A DNA stretch of 64,000 nt, from NCBI GenBank assembly GCA_021234155.1, contig JAJEKV010000003.1, positions 23,345,569-23,409,568 on the forward strand, given 5' to 3'. The translations under genes and the position numbers were made by a program. The notes below the pieces were generated by a model. That model saw nothing but the letters and a program-made list of their open reading frames with translations. It was not told where the DNA came from and did no database searches. This document shows, one piece after another, positions 44,481 to 55,413 of the stretch; position 1 is the stretch's first letter, and each line of letters begins with the position of its first letter. The DNA comes from Isoetes taiwanensis (Eukaryota > Streptophyta > Lycopodiopsida > Isoetales > Isoetaceae).

Positions 44481-45229
44481 GGAGTTGCCTGAACAAATGG
44501 CAATGTTAATAGCAGCACCTTTTCATAATCTATAACCTAAAAAGTACCTGTGCAATCATCTTATTTTGTATATATTCTGTGAAGTATTACATCAATGCAA
44601 TATGTTAGCATTTAAAGAAAGAAAATACTATGCAGACCCATTGTCAGACTGCATGTTCTATAGTCTAGCTTGTTAAGAACCTATGTTGCATAAAGTGAGG
44701 AGAGCAACATCCACCCAACATAACCTACACATCAACGACCCACTAGCAACCTTTTCTTTGCCTTAGCAGGAAGAGCAGAACCCAGCAGAAAGAGCAGGAC
44801 CCATCTTTTCTTTACTCTAAAAGCAAATTAGTTGAAGTCAGCATAGATCACATAAGAACCATACCATAGGAAACATTGAGGCCACAGTTAAATTGCACAC
44901 TAAAGAAGCTTATACCGCATCAAAAGGGCTTATATCTGGAGCACTGGGTTATCCAAATGTAGTGGAATCAGGATGCATGCAATGACTTTGAATATAAGAT
45001 GGCTACAGATTAAGGGACCCATCAGATCCACATTCGGAACAAATTCAACTCGCCAAACCCTTGAGCTTTAAAGAATAGAAATGCAGAAAACTATGGCTGA
45101 GTGGTTGCCTGTTTTAACAGGGAAAAGAGATTTGGATCAGGAATTTATTTGCATGTCTTGTTATAGAAAGCTTACTTGCTTCACACCATAAGCAAATGAC
45201 GCTGGGTAGATACACTCACTTACAAACGT

Positions 45230-46800
45230 AAGATACACTCACTTACAAACGTAAGATGGACTGGGAAGATGGGCTGCATAGTAGGATGTGTTCCTGCACC
45301 AAATTTAAAAAGGAAGAAATGATTAGCGGGCTGCAAAGGAAGAAATGATTAGCAAAGTGCAAATAATAGGAAAAACATACAATTATAGATGGGAATATGG
45401 GCTGCATGGCAAGTTGCCTCCTCTCCTTGTTTCTTTGCACCAAATTTACAAAGCAGGGCTTCAATGAGCTTCAACTGCATAGCAACATAAAATACAGTTT
45501 ATAAGCCAATCACGAAAAATAAGTCAATCCACGTTTTACATTTCAAGCTTGTCAAAATAGCTCACCTCATTCTAAGCTTTTCAAAATAGCTCGCCTCATG
45601 CTGATCATGCATGCCACTCACATGATTCAGCTCAAACTCAAGAGCCAATGACGAACACAATTCTGAGGCGCAGAGATGGTTGAGGGAAAATTTCATAAGA
45701 ATCATAGGAAGGGGGGAAGGTTTCCATCGAGCTGTGGTAAGCACTCATCTAGGTCCTGAAGCTGCAAGTCTGCAAAAAAGACAGGCATAACAATTTATGA
45801 AGATGTAAATTTGAAACCGAATAATGCTGTCACAGAAGACACCAGATCAGTGAAAACATTCAAGGAGCTTATTCTTCAGCCTGATTCTTATGAGATGAAG
45901 GCATGAGACGATCCGTCTGGTCGGGTCGCTGCTAATTTCCAGAGCCACAGTTTTCCATCAAGCTAAGGAGCTCCCTAAATCTCATTTTCCATAAATCTAA
46001 GGTGCAGTAATGGAAGGTTTTGTAACAACCAGCAATCTGCTATATGTTGAAGAAGAGGCAGACTGCTATATGTTGAAGAAGAGGCAGAAGGCAGACGGCT
46101 CCTTGAACTCTTTGAATAAAACAGATAAGAAATGCACATGTTTTCTTAGGTGCAGTCTCAAATTTTGCATTATTTTTGCATATGTGCAGTCTCTAAACGC
46201 CTGAAATCAGACTCATGTTTGGCATTTTATACTAAATGTGGAGACAGAAGATGCTTCGCATGATGCAGCAAAGTTCAAAGGCTCCCGGAACATGATGAAA
46301 TGTCAAATTGATTTGAAAGGGAACTTCAACGGGATTCTTTAGAATCTATAGTAAACCTGAGAGGCTGAGGCAGTGGGTCTATGAGTCGAAACCTCCTCTT
46401 CATGTTCCTGCACAGGATTTACAAAGGATATAGAGATTAGCTGTTCGAAATTGTAACCTTGTTTAGAGTGCAAATAATAGGAAGTGTAAATAATCTTAGG
46501 AAAAACATACAGTGATAACCAGGAACACGGGCGCCACAGCAAGTCACCTGCTCTCCCCGATCCTTTGCCCCAAATTTACCTTTAGAGCTTCAAAGACGTG
46601 AGCACTACTTTCCAACTACAAACTCGAATCCAAAAGATAAACCGGAAGCCGCAAGCAAAAAGACAATCGTAAGGTAGGAACATGTCCCCGCATGGATTCC
46701 AAGCATTCAAGCCTATCTCACCCTTGCCGATCATGGACATGCACCAAGCTCAAACTCAAGAATGCAACTCTCGAGGCTCATGAAAAAATTAAGTAGATGA
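45230..46800. repeat. Duplicated exon-like segments left of the gypsy element
   Basis: Stretches at 45285-45480 and 46400-46590 share TGCAAATAATAGGAA, AAAAACATACA and TTTGC-CCAAATTTAC. Stretches at 45590-45660 and 46730-46770 share GATCATG and AGCTCAAACTCAAGA. It looks like an old roughly 1.1-kb duplication. No protein family recognised. Confidence 0.5.
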
Positions 46801-46805
46801 GGAGG

Positions 46806-47715
46806 TGTTAGCCTAAAACCGGCTCGGCCAACATTCGGAAGGAAGATATGGTGAGAACCTCCGGATCTAATTAGAGGGAAGATCAACCCCAAACTATAAG
46901 GAAATAAAGTCTAAGAACTTAGAACATAAAAGATACAATCTTGCTATCAAACAAGAACGCGTTTTTCTTACAATAGATTAATTTTTCTTTTTGCTTTTCT
47001 TGAAGGAAATCTGTGAGAACAATGATTTTTAGAAGAATGCAAAAATAGGTCTTGCTTGATTCAGGAAAATAAATACACGAAATTCAGTGAGAACAAAGAT
47101 TTTAAGGAGAATACACAATAGGTCCTTGCTTGATTAGGAAACAAATACTCCTAAGAGCGACTTGAATCAGCCATAGTCATGAGCTTACTGGAAACCGAAC
47201 ATAGCATAACACATTTTGGAGTCTTCTTGAAGGAAAACTGGAATTTCACAATCAGAATATATTCTTGGTTTTGAATTCAGCGAATGCACATATATATCAT
47301 ATGCTGTTACCCGCAGAGAGCAAAATCGGCTTCCTCTTCTCTTTAAACATCTTCTGGATCCCGCCAAGAAATGGTTAGATCCATACACAATGCATGATAT
47401 CGGCAGATTTGGAGCAGAACTTCATGATAACAGTTCGTTGGAGCTTCTTCGAGTTCGTCCAAAAAGGGTAAACAGGTCATTTAGGGTTTTCTTGAGATAA
47501 CATGCCAAAACAATATCTTAAAGGTTGAAAGTAATAACATTATTTTTTGTTGATGTAGAAACAACCATATGCGTATCTGCAAACTTCTCCCTGCAACTCA
47601 GAAGATACCCTCTTGAAGTAGAAGTCCTGAGAAATCTATTGTAGCCCATATTTTGCTTCAGCACCAAAACGTGTAAAAATGGCGAAAAATGATGTTGCCT
47701 CTAGGGGAGGCAACA
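46806..47715 (-). repeat. Gypsy 3' LTR
   Basis: Starts TGTTAGCCTAAAACC and ends GGGGAGGCAACA on +. Contains a palindrome GTTGCCTC/GAGGCAAC near the sense 5' end. Confidence 0.92.
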
Positions 47716-47859
47716 TTTATGCCCAAAAGAGATGCAGGCTGGTCCCCTTAGCCCTAAGGTATGATGTGGAGGTAGCATGTGTGTAGGAATGAGTGATGGA
47801 AGAGGTGATAATGACAAGCAGATGATAGTGTGGATGTGGAAGCGGATAAACACGCTCAT

Positions 47860-48325
47860 GGCGAAATAAACATTAGAAGGTCTTTGTAATAATGGACAGA
47901 GATGAATAGCAGCCATGGGTACGAATAGTATGGAAGATAGATGTGTGAAGTTCTGATGGGAAATAGGGCAACGATCAACGGGTGGACATGGAAGACTAGG
48001 ATGCACCCGCGCACATGACGAAATAAGCATTAGAAGGTCTTTGTAATAATGGGGAGAGATGAAAAGCAGCCATGGGTATGGATAGTATGAAAGATAGATG
48101 TGTGAAGTTCTGATGGGAAATAGGGCAACGATCAACGGTGGAAATGGAAGACTAGGATGCACCGCACATTACAAAATTAAGCATTAGAAGGTTCTTTGTA
48201 ATAATGGGGAGAGATGAAAAGCAGCCATGGGTATGGATAGTATGGAAGATAGATGTGTGAAGTTCTGATGGGAAATAGGGCAACGATCAACAGGTGGAAA
48301 TGGAAGACTAGGATGCACCTGCACA
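47860..48325 (-). repeat. Tandem repeat in gypsy 3' UTR, about 155-bp period, three copies
   Basis: Each copy holds GCATTAGAAGGT, AGCAGCCATGGGTA, GATGTGTGAAGTTCTGATGG and GAAGACTAGGATGCACC. Located between integrase and the 3' LTR. Confidence 0.93.
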
Positions 48326-48484
48326 TGACAAAATGGAAGACTGGAATGTCATCAAATGATTCTGCACATGAAAAGATCGAGTAACATGAGAATGCCCTAA
48401 AGAGATATGTCTACAAGACTGAAAAAGATACACATATAATGTTTAAGGGAGATAAAGACTTCTAGATTCAAAAATAGATATTTA

Positions 48485-48690
48485 TGTAATGCCCAAAAGA
48501 GATACGTATGCATGATACAAAAGGGATATGTATGCAATGCCCAAAAGAGATATGATGCAAAAGGGATATGTATGCAATGCCCAAAAGAGATATGTATGCA
48601 TGACGCAGATGGAATATGTATGCAATGACCAAAAGAGTTACGTATACATGACAATGACACAAAAGGAATATGTATGCAACTTAACTAAAG
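48485..48690 (-). repeat. Minisatellite in gypsy 3' UTR, about 36-40-bp units
   Basis: Units of the type ATGCCCAAAAGAGATATGTA, then TGCAxGACxCAxAxGGxATATG, repeat about five times. It ends near the integrase stop codon. Confidence 0.9.
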
Positions 48691-48701
48691 ATCAAGTTTG
48701 T

Positions 48702-49838
48702 TCAGGCATAATATTTTTTAAGGTAATAAGTATTGCAAGGATTCATGCATTCCTGACCTGTCAATGCGTCTCGCAACCAATAAGAATTTTGCCCTGCAGA
48801 TCCTAAAATCTCAAAAGGTCCTTCCCAAATATTGTCAAATTTAGAAGCAACATTCTCTTTAGATCGATTCCATTTCAGCACTAACTCCCCTGCTGTAAAA
48901 CAACCCTGCAGCCTATTTTTAGCCTCGAAGGTGGCCTTGTCCTTGGCCTTTTTTACTTTAATGGCTTGTTCAGCATCTAGTCTATGTTCATCTAGCTGCA
49001 AAAGCACTTCCAATCTGTCTTTGATTGCCTTATCCATTTCTAAGCAAAGAGTTGAAGCCATTTTGAGAGAAGGGATTTCCAGTTCTAAGGGTATCGTGGA
49101 TTCTAGACCGTACACAAGCCTAAAAGGGGTGTGACCTGTAGCCACTTTGGTAGTAGTACGATATGCCCACAATGCATCTGTAAGCCTTAAATGCCAATCC
49201 CGTTTAGAAAAGTCAACAGTCTTTTGTAGAATGGATTTGATTACCTTATTGGATGCTTCCGCTTGGCCATTTCCTTGTGGATAGTACGAAGAACTCCGGA
49301 CATGTTTGATCTTGAACCTGTTAGTCATCTTGTAAATAACATCGTTAACAAAAGCAGTACCCCTGTCGGTCAGAATTTTATATGGAATACCAAATCTGGA
49401 ACATATATGATCATACAAGAAGTTTGCAGTAACTTGGGCATTAGCTTGCCTTGCAGGTATAGCCTCCACCCACTTTGTAAATAAATCTGTAGCAACCAAT
49501 ATATATTCGTGTTGAGCCGAAGACGTGGGGTGGAGAGGCCCCACGAAGTCCAATCCCCAAATCTGGAAGGGACCTGGGGAGACGATGGCTGTAAGCTCAC
49601 CGGGCTGTAATATTCTTTTGGCAAAAATCTGACAAGAGTGGCATCTTGTTACATAAGTGTGACAATCCTTAAACATTGAAGGCCAAAAGTAACCAGCTCG
49701 TAATATTTTTTTGGCTGTGGATTCAGATGAAAAATGGCCTCCGCACACTCCATGATGACACTCTTGCAGAACCAATGCATATTCCTGTTCCTGCAAACAC
49801 CTTAGAAGCAACCCATCTCTATTTCTTTTGCATGACAC
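48702..49838 (-). CDS. Gypsy integrase (intact domain)
   Basis: 378 codons without interruption. The N-terminal zinc-binding H-x-H...C-x2-C is seen as HHGVCGGHF and CHSC (residues about 28-70). The catalytic core has the first Asp in WGLDFVGPL, the second in TDRGTAF and the Glu in GNGQAEASNK, so the D-D-E triad is complete. A C-terminal domain with GELVLKWNRS and FDNIWEGPFEI follows; no chromodomain is seen. The ORF is the C-terminal part of pol, so its first Met is not the true start of the protein. It inserts the cDNA copy into the genome. Confidence 0.93.
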   Translation of the reverse strand: MSCKRNRDGLLLRCLQEQEYALVLQECHHGVCGGHFSSESTAKKILRAGYFWPSMFKDCHTYVTRCHSCQIFAKRILQPGELTAIVSPGPFQIWGLDFVGPLHPTSSAQHEYILVATDLFTKWVEAIPARQANAQVTANFLYDHICSRFGIPYKILTDRGTAFVNDVIYKMTNRFKIKHVRSSSYYPQGNGQAEASNKVIKSILQKTVDFSKRDWHLRLTDALWAYRTTTKVATGHTPFRLVYGLESTIPLELEIPSLKMASTLCLEMDKAIKDRLEVLLQLDEHRLDAEQAIKVKKAKDKATFEAKNRLQGCFTAGELVLKWNRSKENVASKFDNIWEGPFEILGSAGQNSYWLRDALTGQECMNPCNTYYLKKYYA

Positions 49839-49879
49839 ATCACCTACTAAAACATAAGCTAAACACCTTTCTTTGAATC

Positions 49880-50493
49880 TCCTTAAAGGCGCTTTTGGTT
49901 ATGTCTGCGGGGAAGTTCTTGCCACTTAAGATATTTGATAATTGGGACTTGCCAAGAATCATAGCGAGGACTTGAAAGACTTCAGCCTCTCCCCGCACAT
50001 CATTGTCAACTTCATGATCATAGAAAGCATATGGAAGGTATAGACTAGGATTAGTAGTTCGGCGATGTAGTCTGATTTGAAGATCGAAAGATTGAAGCCC
50101 TGGCCGCCTAACGATGAAGCTTAGCCTTTTTTTCTACTTTACCATAAAGCATACATAATGGGTTCAGCTTCATGAACACTAGTATCTTCTTTGCACATCA
50201 ACAAATGTCCATGCTTCTTGACCAAAAATATGGCGCAGCAAAGCATGTTTTTCGGACTTCGAGATATTTTTCCTCCGTCTTTGACCATTGCTTGCCAAAA
50301 ACCCTATGAGACCTTTTCCTTGGATAAGTGCTATTCCCAATGCCTTCTTTGTCCGCGATGATATAAACCTGAAAATCCTCGAGAAATGGTTGGCGAGATC
50401 AAGATGGTTTACGCACTTAAAGCACTTATTAGAGAGTCAAAACCTCTTGGCACTCCTTAGACCAACATACCCTAATAAATTTGCTCTCGTCCT
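49880..50493 (-). pseudogene. Gypsy second RNase H (retroviral type) and connection, frame-broken
   Basis: Between RT and integrase, minus-strand frames give pieces of the usual RT-linked RNase H: a VYIIADKEGIGNSTYP-like stretch, FGKQWSKTEEKYLEV, KVEKKA, RRPGLQSFDLQIRL. The frame is interrupted several times, with CAG/CTG-type lesions likely. Its place matches the standard gypsy RNase H. Confidence 0.65.
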
Positions 50494-51330
50494 TTAGGGA
50501 TATATCCTACTCTTGTTAATGCAGAAATAGGGACTGATCATATGTGAGAAATTTGGTACATAGATTCTTAAGAAACTGGCCATACCAATCAATTTCTTAA
50601 CTTCTTTGACATTAGTAGGAGCGGGTACATTCTTGAGTAGTGCTACCTTCTCTTGAGAAACCTGTAGGCCTGCATGTGAAACTTGGTGGCCAAGTAGTTG
50701 CCCCAACAGGCGTTAGAAAAATGCACTTTTTAGGATTTAAATTTACTCCAGCTTGCCTACACATTATGCAAAGATCATGTACTAATTGAAAGTCTTTGGG
50801 CCCTTGTAGTACCAAGACACAAATCATCCAAAAATATTCTAAAGGATTCCGAGGCATGTTTTTAAAAGCTAGATCCATGGCCCTTTGAAATGTAGAAGGT
50901 GCATTCATTAACCCAAAAGGCATTCGTTTCATAGCATAAGTACCCCAAGCGTCACAAAAAGATGTTTTAGGTTGATCATCCAATCGATAGCTATTTGGTT
51001 AAATCCACGAAAACCCATCTAGGAAAGAGTAAATTTCTTTGCCGGTTATAGCGTCTGTGGGGTATCTTCAAGGAAGGGAAGAGGATATGATCCTTTAGAG
51101 TTGCCTTATTCAATTCCCTATAATCTATCTTGATTCGCAAATTTCCATTCTTCTTTAAAAGACTGGTACAATACATGACACCCAAGATGGATTGCTAATA
51201 GGATAAATGAGATCAGTGATCACCATCTTCTCTAATTCTTCCTTGATCAAGTGTAGCAATGAGGGATTAAGTTTTCGTAACTTCGAAATCTGAGGTTTGG
51301 CTCCTTCCTTAAGTTTAATTTCAAACTCAG
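50494..51330 (-). pseudogene. Gypsy reverse transcriptase, frame-broken
   Basis: Pieces in order on the minus strand: LRKLNPSLLHLIKEELEKM, PISNPSWVS, KNGNLRIKIDYRELNKAT (finger), then WGTYAMKRMPFGLMNAPSTF, a FLDD active site in a shifted frame (about 50835), NLNPKKCIFL and LLGHQVSHAG, and KEVKKLIGMASFLR. All RT landmarks are present; frameshifts lie near 50990 and 50840-50700. Synthesises cDNA from the element RNA. Confidence 0.85.
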
Positions 51331-51629
51331 CCACATTATTAGATACCCCTGTTAATTCGGAGTAATCCCATGCAAATACGTCAGCCATACCTTGAAAGAG
51401 CTCTTGAAATTGGTGGCACTCATATGCATTGGTCAATTTCCCCATGAATATGCTTCTGTTTTGGCCATTCTTGGTGATAGTTATCTCGTGGGTGTCTTCC
51501 TCTTGGGAAGCATTGATCACCAATATAGGATGAAGTTGTTGTAATTCTTTCTCTGGCAGTTCATCTTCATGGACAGCACCCTCGCTTAAATATTGCATCA
51601 GAGTGTTTCTGCAGAGCTGATCGGCCTCT

Positions 51630-51970
51630 GGGTTGAATTCCCTATTGACATGCACAATTTCCCAAGAAGTGAGTCGTGAAAGTTTCTCCAATACCTTGTT
51701 TCTAAGCATCTCCATGTCCTTATTTTTTCGCTTGAAAGTTCCCTTGGACTTGTTTGAGACTAGAAGTGAATCACCAAAATTGTCAAATGGGAAATATTCA
51801 AAGCTATGGCTTCACCAATTCCAACTAGAAGGGCACGGTTACTGCAACATTGGACGTAATAGATGAATGGATCCCGCCTATAGTAACTATCACCTTAAAG
51901 TTAGTATCCTTGAGAATAGCACTGCCGCTTGACCACATTCAATCTTCTAGAGATTCCTCCATCAAACCAT
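51630..51970 (-). pseudogene. Additional RNase H domain upstream of RT
   Basis: Minus strand, between protease and RT: WFDGGISR (first Asp), LLVGIGEAIAL (Glu), GDSLLVSNKSKG (second Asp) and WEIVHVNREFNPEADQLC (last Asp), which is the D-E-D-D order of type I RNase H with the typical HVxRExNxEAD end. At least one frameshift lies near 51770. The last part is in frame with the start of RT (51155-51715). It is a second RNase H in addition to the one after RT. In known plant dual-RNase-H elements the extra domain usually follows the native one; here it precedes RT. Confidence 0.75.
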
Positions 51971-52184
51971 AAATAGGCTCTAGAAAAATTTGGTTCTTGG
52001 CTGGTACATTTCAAGAATAAAGAGATGAATAATGGCGGCTATATGATGAGGCATTAGAGAATAGCACCCTAAACTTTCTGGTACCAAAATTTCCTCTATC
52101 AGATTTATTTGTGGAAATTTTGGAGATAAGTTTCCATCCTTATTATAAAGGGTAGCAAAATGGGCCGACTGATGCGAAAGTGTT

Positions 52185-52673
52185 TCAGTTGGCCGCATCA
52201 ACAGTCTTCATCCATCTTCTTCCTAGCAAGAGGTCGTAGACTTCATCCTCGTCTTCTTGAGCAAAAGCTATAACCACAAAATCAGTAGAGACAACAATAT
52301 TTTCAATTGAGACTTGCAGACCAGTGATGAGCCCCATTGGGCGAACCTTTTGATTAGAAAAACTCTTCAACATGAGGGGAGTGGGTTTATTTATCTGCAG
52401 CTTAAGCCTTTTGAGAACATGATAAGGCATTACGTTCAATCCAGACCCACTGTCTAAGATAACATTAGAAAGAGAAGAACTATTTATGGTAGCTTCACAA
52501 AAGAATATGCCAGGGTCATCGTCTGTTTGTGGCAGCACCAAATGACTACTAGCATCTTCATGTGGTAGCATATCCCTCAACACCTTTTCCCTAAACCGGG
52601 GTGCAATCCGAAGAAGTGTAAGCAGATCAATAGATATTTTAGAGTTTTTTAGCAGAATATCAAGATCATCCAT
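52185..52673 (-). CDS. Gypsy aspartic protease
   Basis: 162 codons. Active site DSGSGLNVMP (residues about 76-85), followed by MLKSFSNQKVRPMG and the second conserved block DLLLGRRWM near the C-terminus, as in retropepsins of gypsy elements. Cleaves the gag-pol polyprotein. The frame is continuous; the Met at 52673 is internal to the polyprotein. Confidence 0.88.
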   Translation of the reverse strand: MDDLDILLKNSKISIDLLTLLRIAPRFREKVLRDMLPHEDASSHLVLPQTDDDPGIFFCEATINSSSLSNVILDSGSGLNVMPYHVLKRLKLQINKPTPLMLKSFSNQKVRPMGLITGLQVSIENIVVSTDFVVIAFAQEDEDEVYDLLLGRRWMKTVDAAN

Positions 52674-52859
52674 CTCCTTGGGCAGAAATTTTTTGCTAGG
52701 AGGAAGCGGAATGCGGTTGAAGGTTCAAGAAAATTTTTGTGTATCCTTGGTGATACTATAGTTTTCTTCTAGTCTGGACAGCCAACACTTCCTCCGTTGT
52801 ATCATCTGCTTGTATCTCTATAAACCGAATAGAACTGCTAGAGGCCTGCTTCTCTGCTT

Positions 52860-53045
52860 CTTGTTTAGCAAAATACTCCTTGACACTACATTTAAGGTCA
52901 GTGTGACCAATCTGTTTACAAAAGGAACATTGAGGACACTCTCGTCCATAATGTCCCCTTTTAGCACATTTTGGGCAAGGTCTTAGAAAGCATGTATTGT
53001 GCGAATGATTAGTTCTTTGGCAAATAGTGCATGCGGCATTAGCAA
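52860..53045 (-). pseudogene. Three CCHC zinc knuckles of gag (nucleocapsid)
   Basis: Minus strand gives three C-x2-C-x4-H-x4-C motifs in a row: CTICQRTNHSHNTC, CPKCAKRGHYGREC and CSFCKQIGHTDLKC. These bind genomic RNA. An upstream frame break near 53050-53145 separates them from the gag ORF. Confidence 0.85.
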
Positions 53046-53145
53046 ATTATTAGTATTTGTTGGCAAGACATTCGACCTTTAAGAACTTACGCAAGTTGTT
53101 TTCGACCGTCCAGCGGGGTTTCAGTAACTTTAGTTATTTCTGCCC

Positions 53146-53895
53146 TCACTTCATCTTCAAATCTAACCCTTTTCTCTTTAGAAACTGCGCATAGATTTGG
53201 TTGAGCAAAAGGTTCTTGTTCCCAATCTGGATAGAAAGTCTCACGAGGGTATGAAGGATGGTCTTCCGCAAGCGTGAGATAATATTTTTTGCAATAGAGA
53301 TGGCCTTGGCAAATGCCTTATGAATTGAATCTAATTCTCCTGTATCCTCATGTTTCAACAATTTCCTATAGATCTTGAACTGGGGTTTCAGTCCTAAGAT
53401 GAAGTAATGAACTAGATGTGCAGTAGGATGTTCTAATTGAGCCTGCTGGCATTTCAAGAGGTAGGCATTAAATCGCTCTACATAAGCTGGGACACTTTCT
53501 CTCTTTTTAATACTAAAGAGAGGCAATTCATCAATAAGATTACCACAAGTTGTAGGAACACCAAACCTTTCTATAAAGTTCTGGACCATTGTTTTCCATG
53601 AGGAGACGTTGCAGCTTCTCATGTACTTAAACCACATATTTGGTTCCTCCCCTTTCATGCTTTTTTCAAAAACCGAGATGATGTCACCTCTCTTTCTCCC
53701 ATGCTCTGCGTAATATTCCTCAAAGACCTGCAAAAATTCCTGCGGATTCTTAGTAGCATCAAACATAGGCTGGGAAAATGGCATGTTAACTTCAATGTGA
53801 CAAGGAAATGGCGGATAATTTTGGGAATGGGTTGGCACATGAGTCTCCTGTTCAGAACCAATTTCACCATTCTCAGTAGCTCTTCGTGGAGCCAT
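53146..53895 (-). CDS. Gypsy gag (capsid)
   Basis: 249 codons starting MAPRRATENGEIG, 26 bp after the primer-binding site in sense direction, which supports this start. It contains the retrotransposon gag domain (AEHGRKRGDIISVFEKSMKG, WKTMVQNFIERFG, ESVPAYVERFNAYLLKCQ). Forms the particle. The frame ends before the zinc knuckles, probably by a frameshift. Confidence 0.88.
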   Translation of the reverse strand: MAPRRATENGEIGSEQETHVPTHSQNYPPFPCHIEVNMPFSQPMFDATKNPQEFLQVFEEYYAEHGRKRGDIISVFEKSMKGEEPNMWFKYMRSCNVSSWKTMVQNFIERFGVPTTCGNLIDELPLFSIKKRESVPAYVERFNAYLLKCQQAQLEHPTAHLVHYFILGLKPQFKIYRKLLKHEDTGELDSIHKAFAKAISIAKNIISRLRKTILHTLVRLSIQIGNKNLLLNQIYAQFLKRKGLDLKMK

Positions 53896-53920
53896 AGAGT
53901 TTCAATACCAGGTATGCTTT

Positions 53921-53938
53921 ATCCCGGTAGGACCTCCA
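53921..53938 (-). other. Gypsy primer-binding site (probably tRNA-Gln)
   Basis: On the minus strand TGGAGGTCCTACCGGGAT, 5 bp from the LTR. Its reverse complement has the form of a tRNA 3' end (ATCCCGG...AGGACCT-CCA), closest by recall to plant tRNA-Gln. tRNA identity was not checked against a database. Confidence 0.7.
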
Positions 53939-53943
53939 ACAGA

Positions 53944-54817
53944 TGTTAGCCTAAAACCTGGCTCTGGCCAACATTCAGAAGGAAGATATGGTGAGAACCT
54001 CCAGATCTAATTAGAGGGAAGATCAACCCCAAACTATAAGGAAATAAAGTCTAAGAACTTAGAACATAAAAGATACAATCTTGCTATCAAACAATAACGG
54101 TTTTTCTTACAATAGATTAATTTTTCTTTTGCTTTTCTTGAAGGAAATACTGTGAGAACAATGATTTTTAGAAGAATGCAAAAGAGGTCTTGCTTGATTC
54201 AGGAAAATAAATACACGAAATTCAGCAGAACAAAGATTTTAAGGAGAATACACAATAGGTCCTTGCTTGATTCCGGAAACAAATACTCCTAAGAGCAGCT
54301 TGAATCAGCCATAGTCATGAGCTTACTGGAAACCGAACATTGGAATTTCACAATCAGAATATACTCTTGGTTTTGAATTCGGCGAATGCACACATATATC
54401 ATATCTTTGTTACCCCGAGAGAGCAAAATCGGCTTCCTCTTCTCTTTAAACATCTTCTGGATCCCGCCAAGAAATAGTTAGATCCATACACATTGCATGG
54501 TATCGACAGATTTGGAGCAGAACTTCATGATAACAGTTCGTTGGAGCTTCTTCGAGTTCGTCCAAAAAGGGTAAACAAGTCGTTTAGGGTTTTCTTGAGA
54601 TAACATGCCAAAAAAATATCTTAAAGGTTGAAAGTAATAACATTATTTTTTGTTGATGTAGAAACAACCATATCGATATCGCAAACTTCTCCCCGCAACT
54701 CGGAAGATACCCTCTTGAAGTAGAAGTCCCGAGAAATCTATTGTAGCCCATATTTTGCTTCAAGCACCAAAGCGTGTAAAAATGGCGAAAAATGATGTTG
54801 CCTCTAGGGGAGGCAAC
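53944..54817 (-). repeat. Gypsy 5' LTR
   Basis: Starts TGTTAGCC and ends GGGGAGGCAAC on +. It lacks about 36 bp present in the other LTR (near 47205-47240). The terminal A of the right end is changed or missing. Confidence 0.92.
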
Positions 54818-55413
54818 GGGGAGGCGATGAGGCGATCAAAACCGTGTAGGTGAGGAGTAGTGGATGTGGATAATCGTAGGAACCCGGGAAGACTCCATTG
54901 AGCTGCTGGTATTGATGGCCAGTTTAAATTTCACATTCAATGCGGGCAACCAGTCGCCAAGGGGGGAACGCGGTGGAAGGGAACGCCGCATGCGCGTCGT
55001 GCACCAAGGGCGTTCGTGCACAAAATCCAAAGCCTTACCATTTTAAAAAGAAGATGTTGTGCATAATGAGAAATTTCTTATTTGTCCCTAAGCTTTTGTC
55101 AATATGTTAACCACTACTACATTTTATGATGATAAGGATGTGCTGCAAACCTCTGTCTATCGAAAAGAGTAACCCCATAAAACCACCCAATTGGCACCAA
55201 CGAGTAAAGTCTCCCTGTGCTCCAGGACTCCATAATAGCAGCAAATAGTATTTTAAACTATCGCCAGGTATAGAGGCGCATTTTTACATGCTAGTTCTTA
55301 GCAATTCAAGGTTGAAGTCCTCAATGAAACGTGGCATAAAGCTGTGAATCATACTAGTAGAATCGACACCATGCAAGACTTGTTTAGAAATGGGAACATG
55401 CAAGACCATTAAT
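54818..55413. other. No gene identified; shares repeat with 9660-9800
   Basis: The stretch 55095-55360 (GTTAACCACTACTACATT, CAAACCTCT, GAAAAGAGTAACCC, AAGTCCTCAATG) is a diverged copy of 9665-9830. No coding signal. Confidence 0.5.

Larger units (their letters stand above)
46806..54817 (-). mobile_element. Complete Ty3-gypsy element with two RNase H domains
   Basis: Two LTRs of 910 bp (46806-47715) and about 874 bp (53944-54817) flank, on the minus strand, a primer-binding site, gag, zinc knuckles, protease, RNase H, RT, a second RNase H, integrase and a repeat-rich 3' UTR. LTR ends are TGTTGCC...GGCTAACA in sense orientation. The dual RNase H and tandem repeats next to the 3' LTR are known traits of the plant Tat/Ogre lineage, but an RNase H before RT is not the usual Tat order. 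Several frames are broken at present. A 5-bp target-site duplication is not clear. The LTRs are close to identical apart from indels at CAG/CTG/CCG and a 36-bp gap, so the insertion is young. Confidence 0.9.

Noticed and set aside
46801-46805. GGAGG as gypsy target-site duplication
   Set aside because: GGAGG occurs near both ends, but not exactly next to the right LTR end, which has a changed last base; left undecided.
48397-48660. Minus-strand ORF with repeated ISFGHCIHIPF-like units
   Set aside because: It is the translation of the minisatellite in the gypsy 3' UTR; unit length and composition, not coding selection, explain the repeats.
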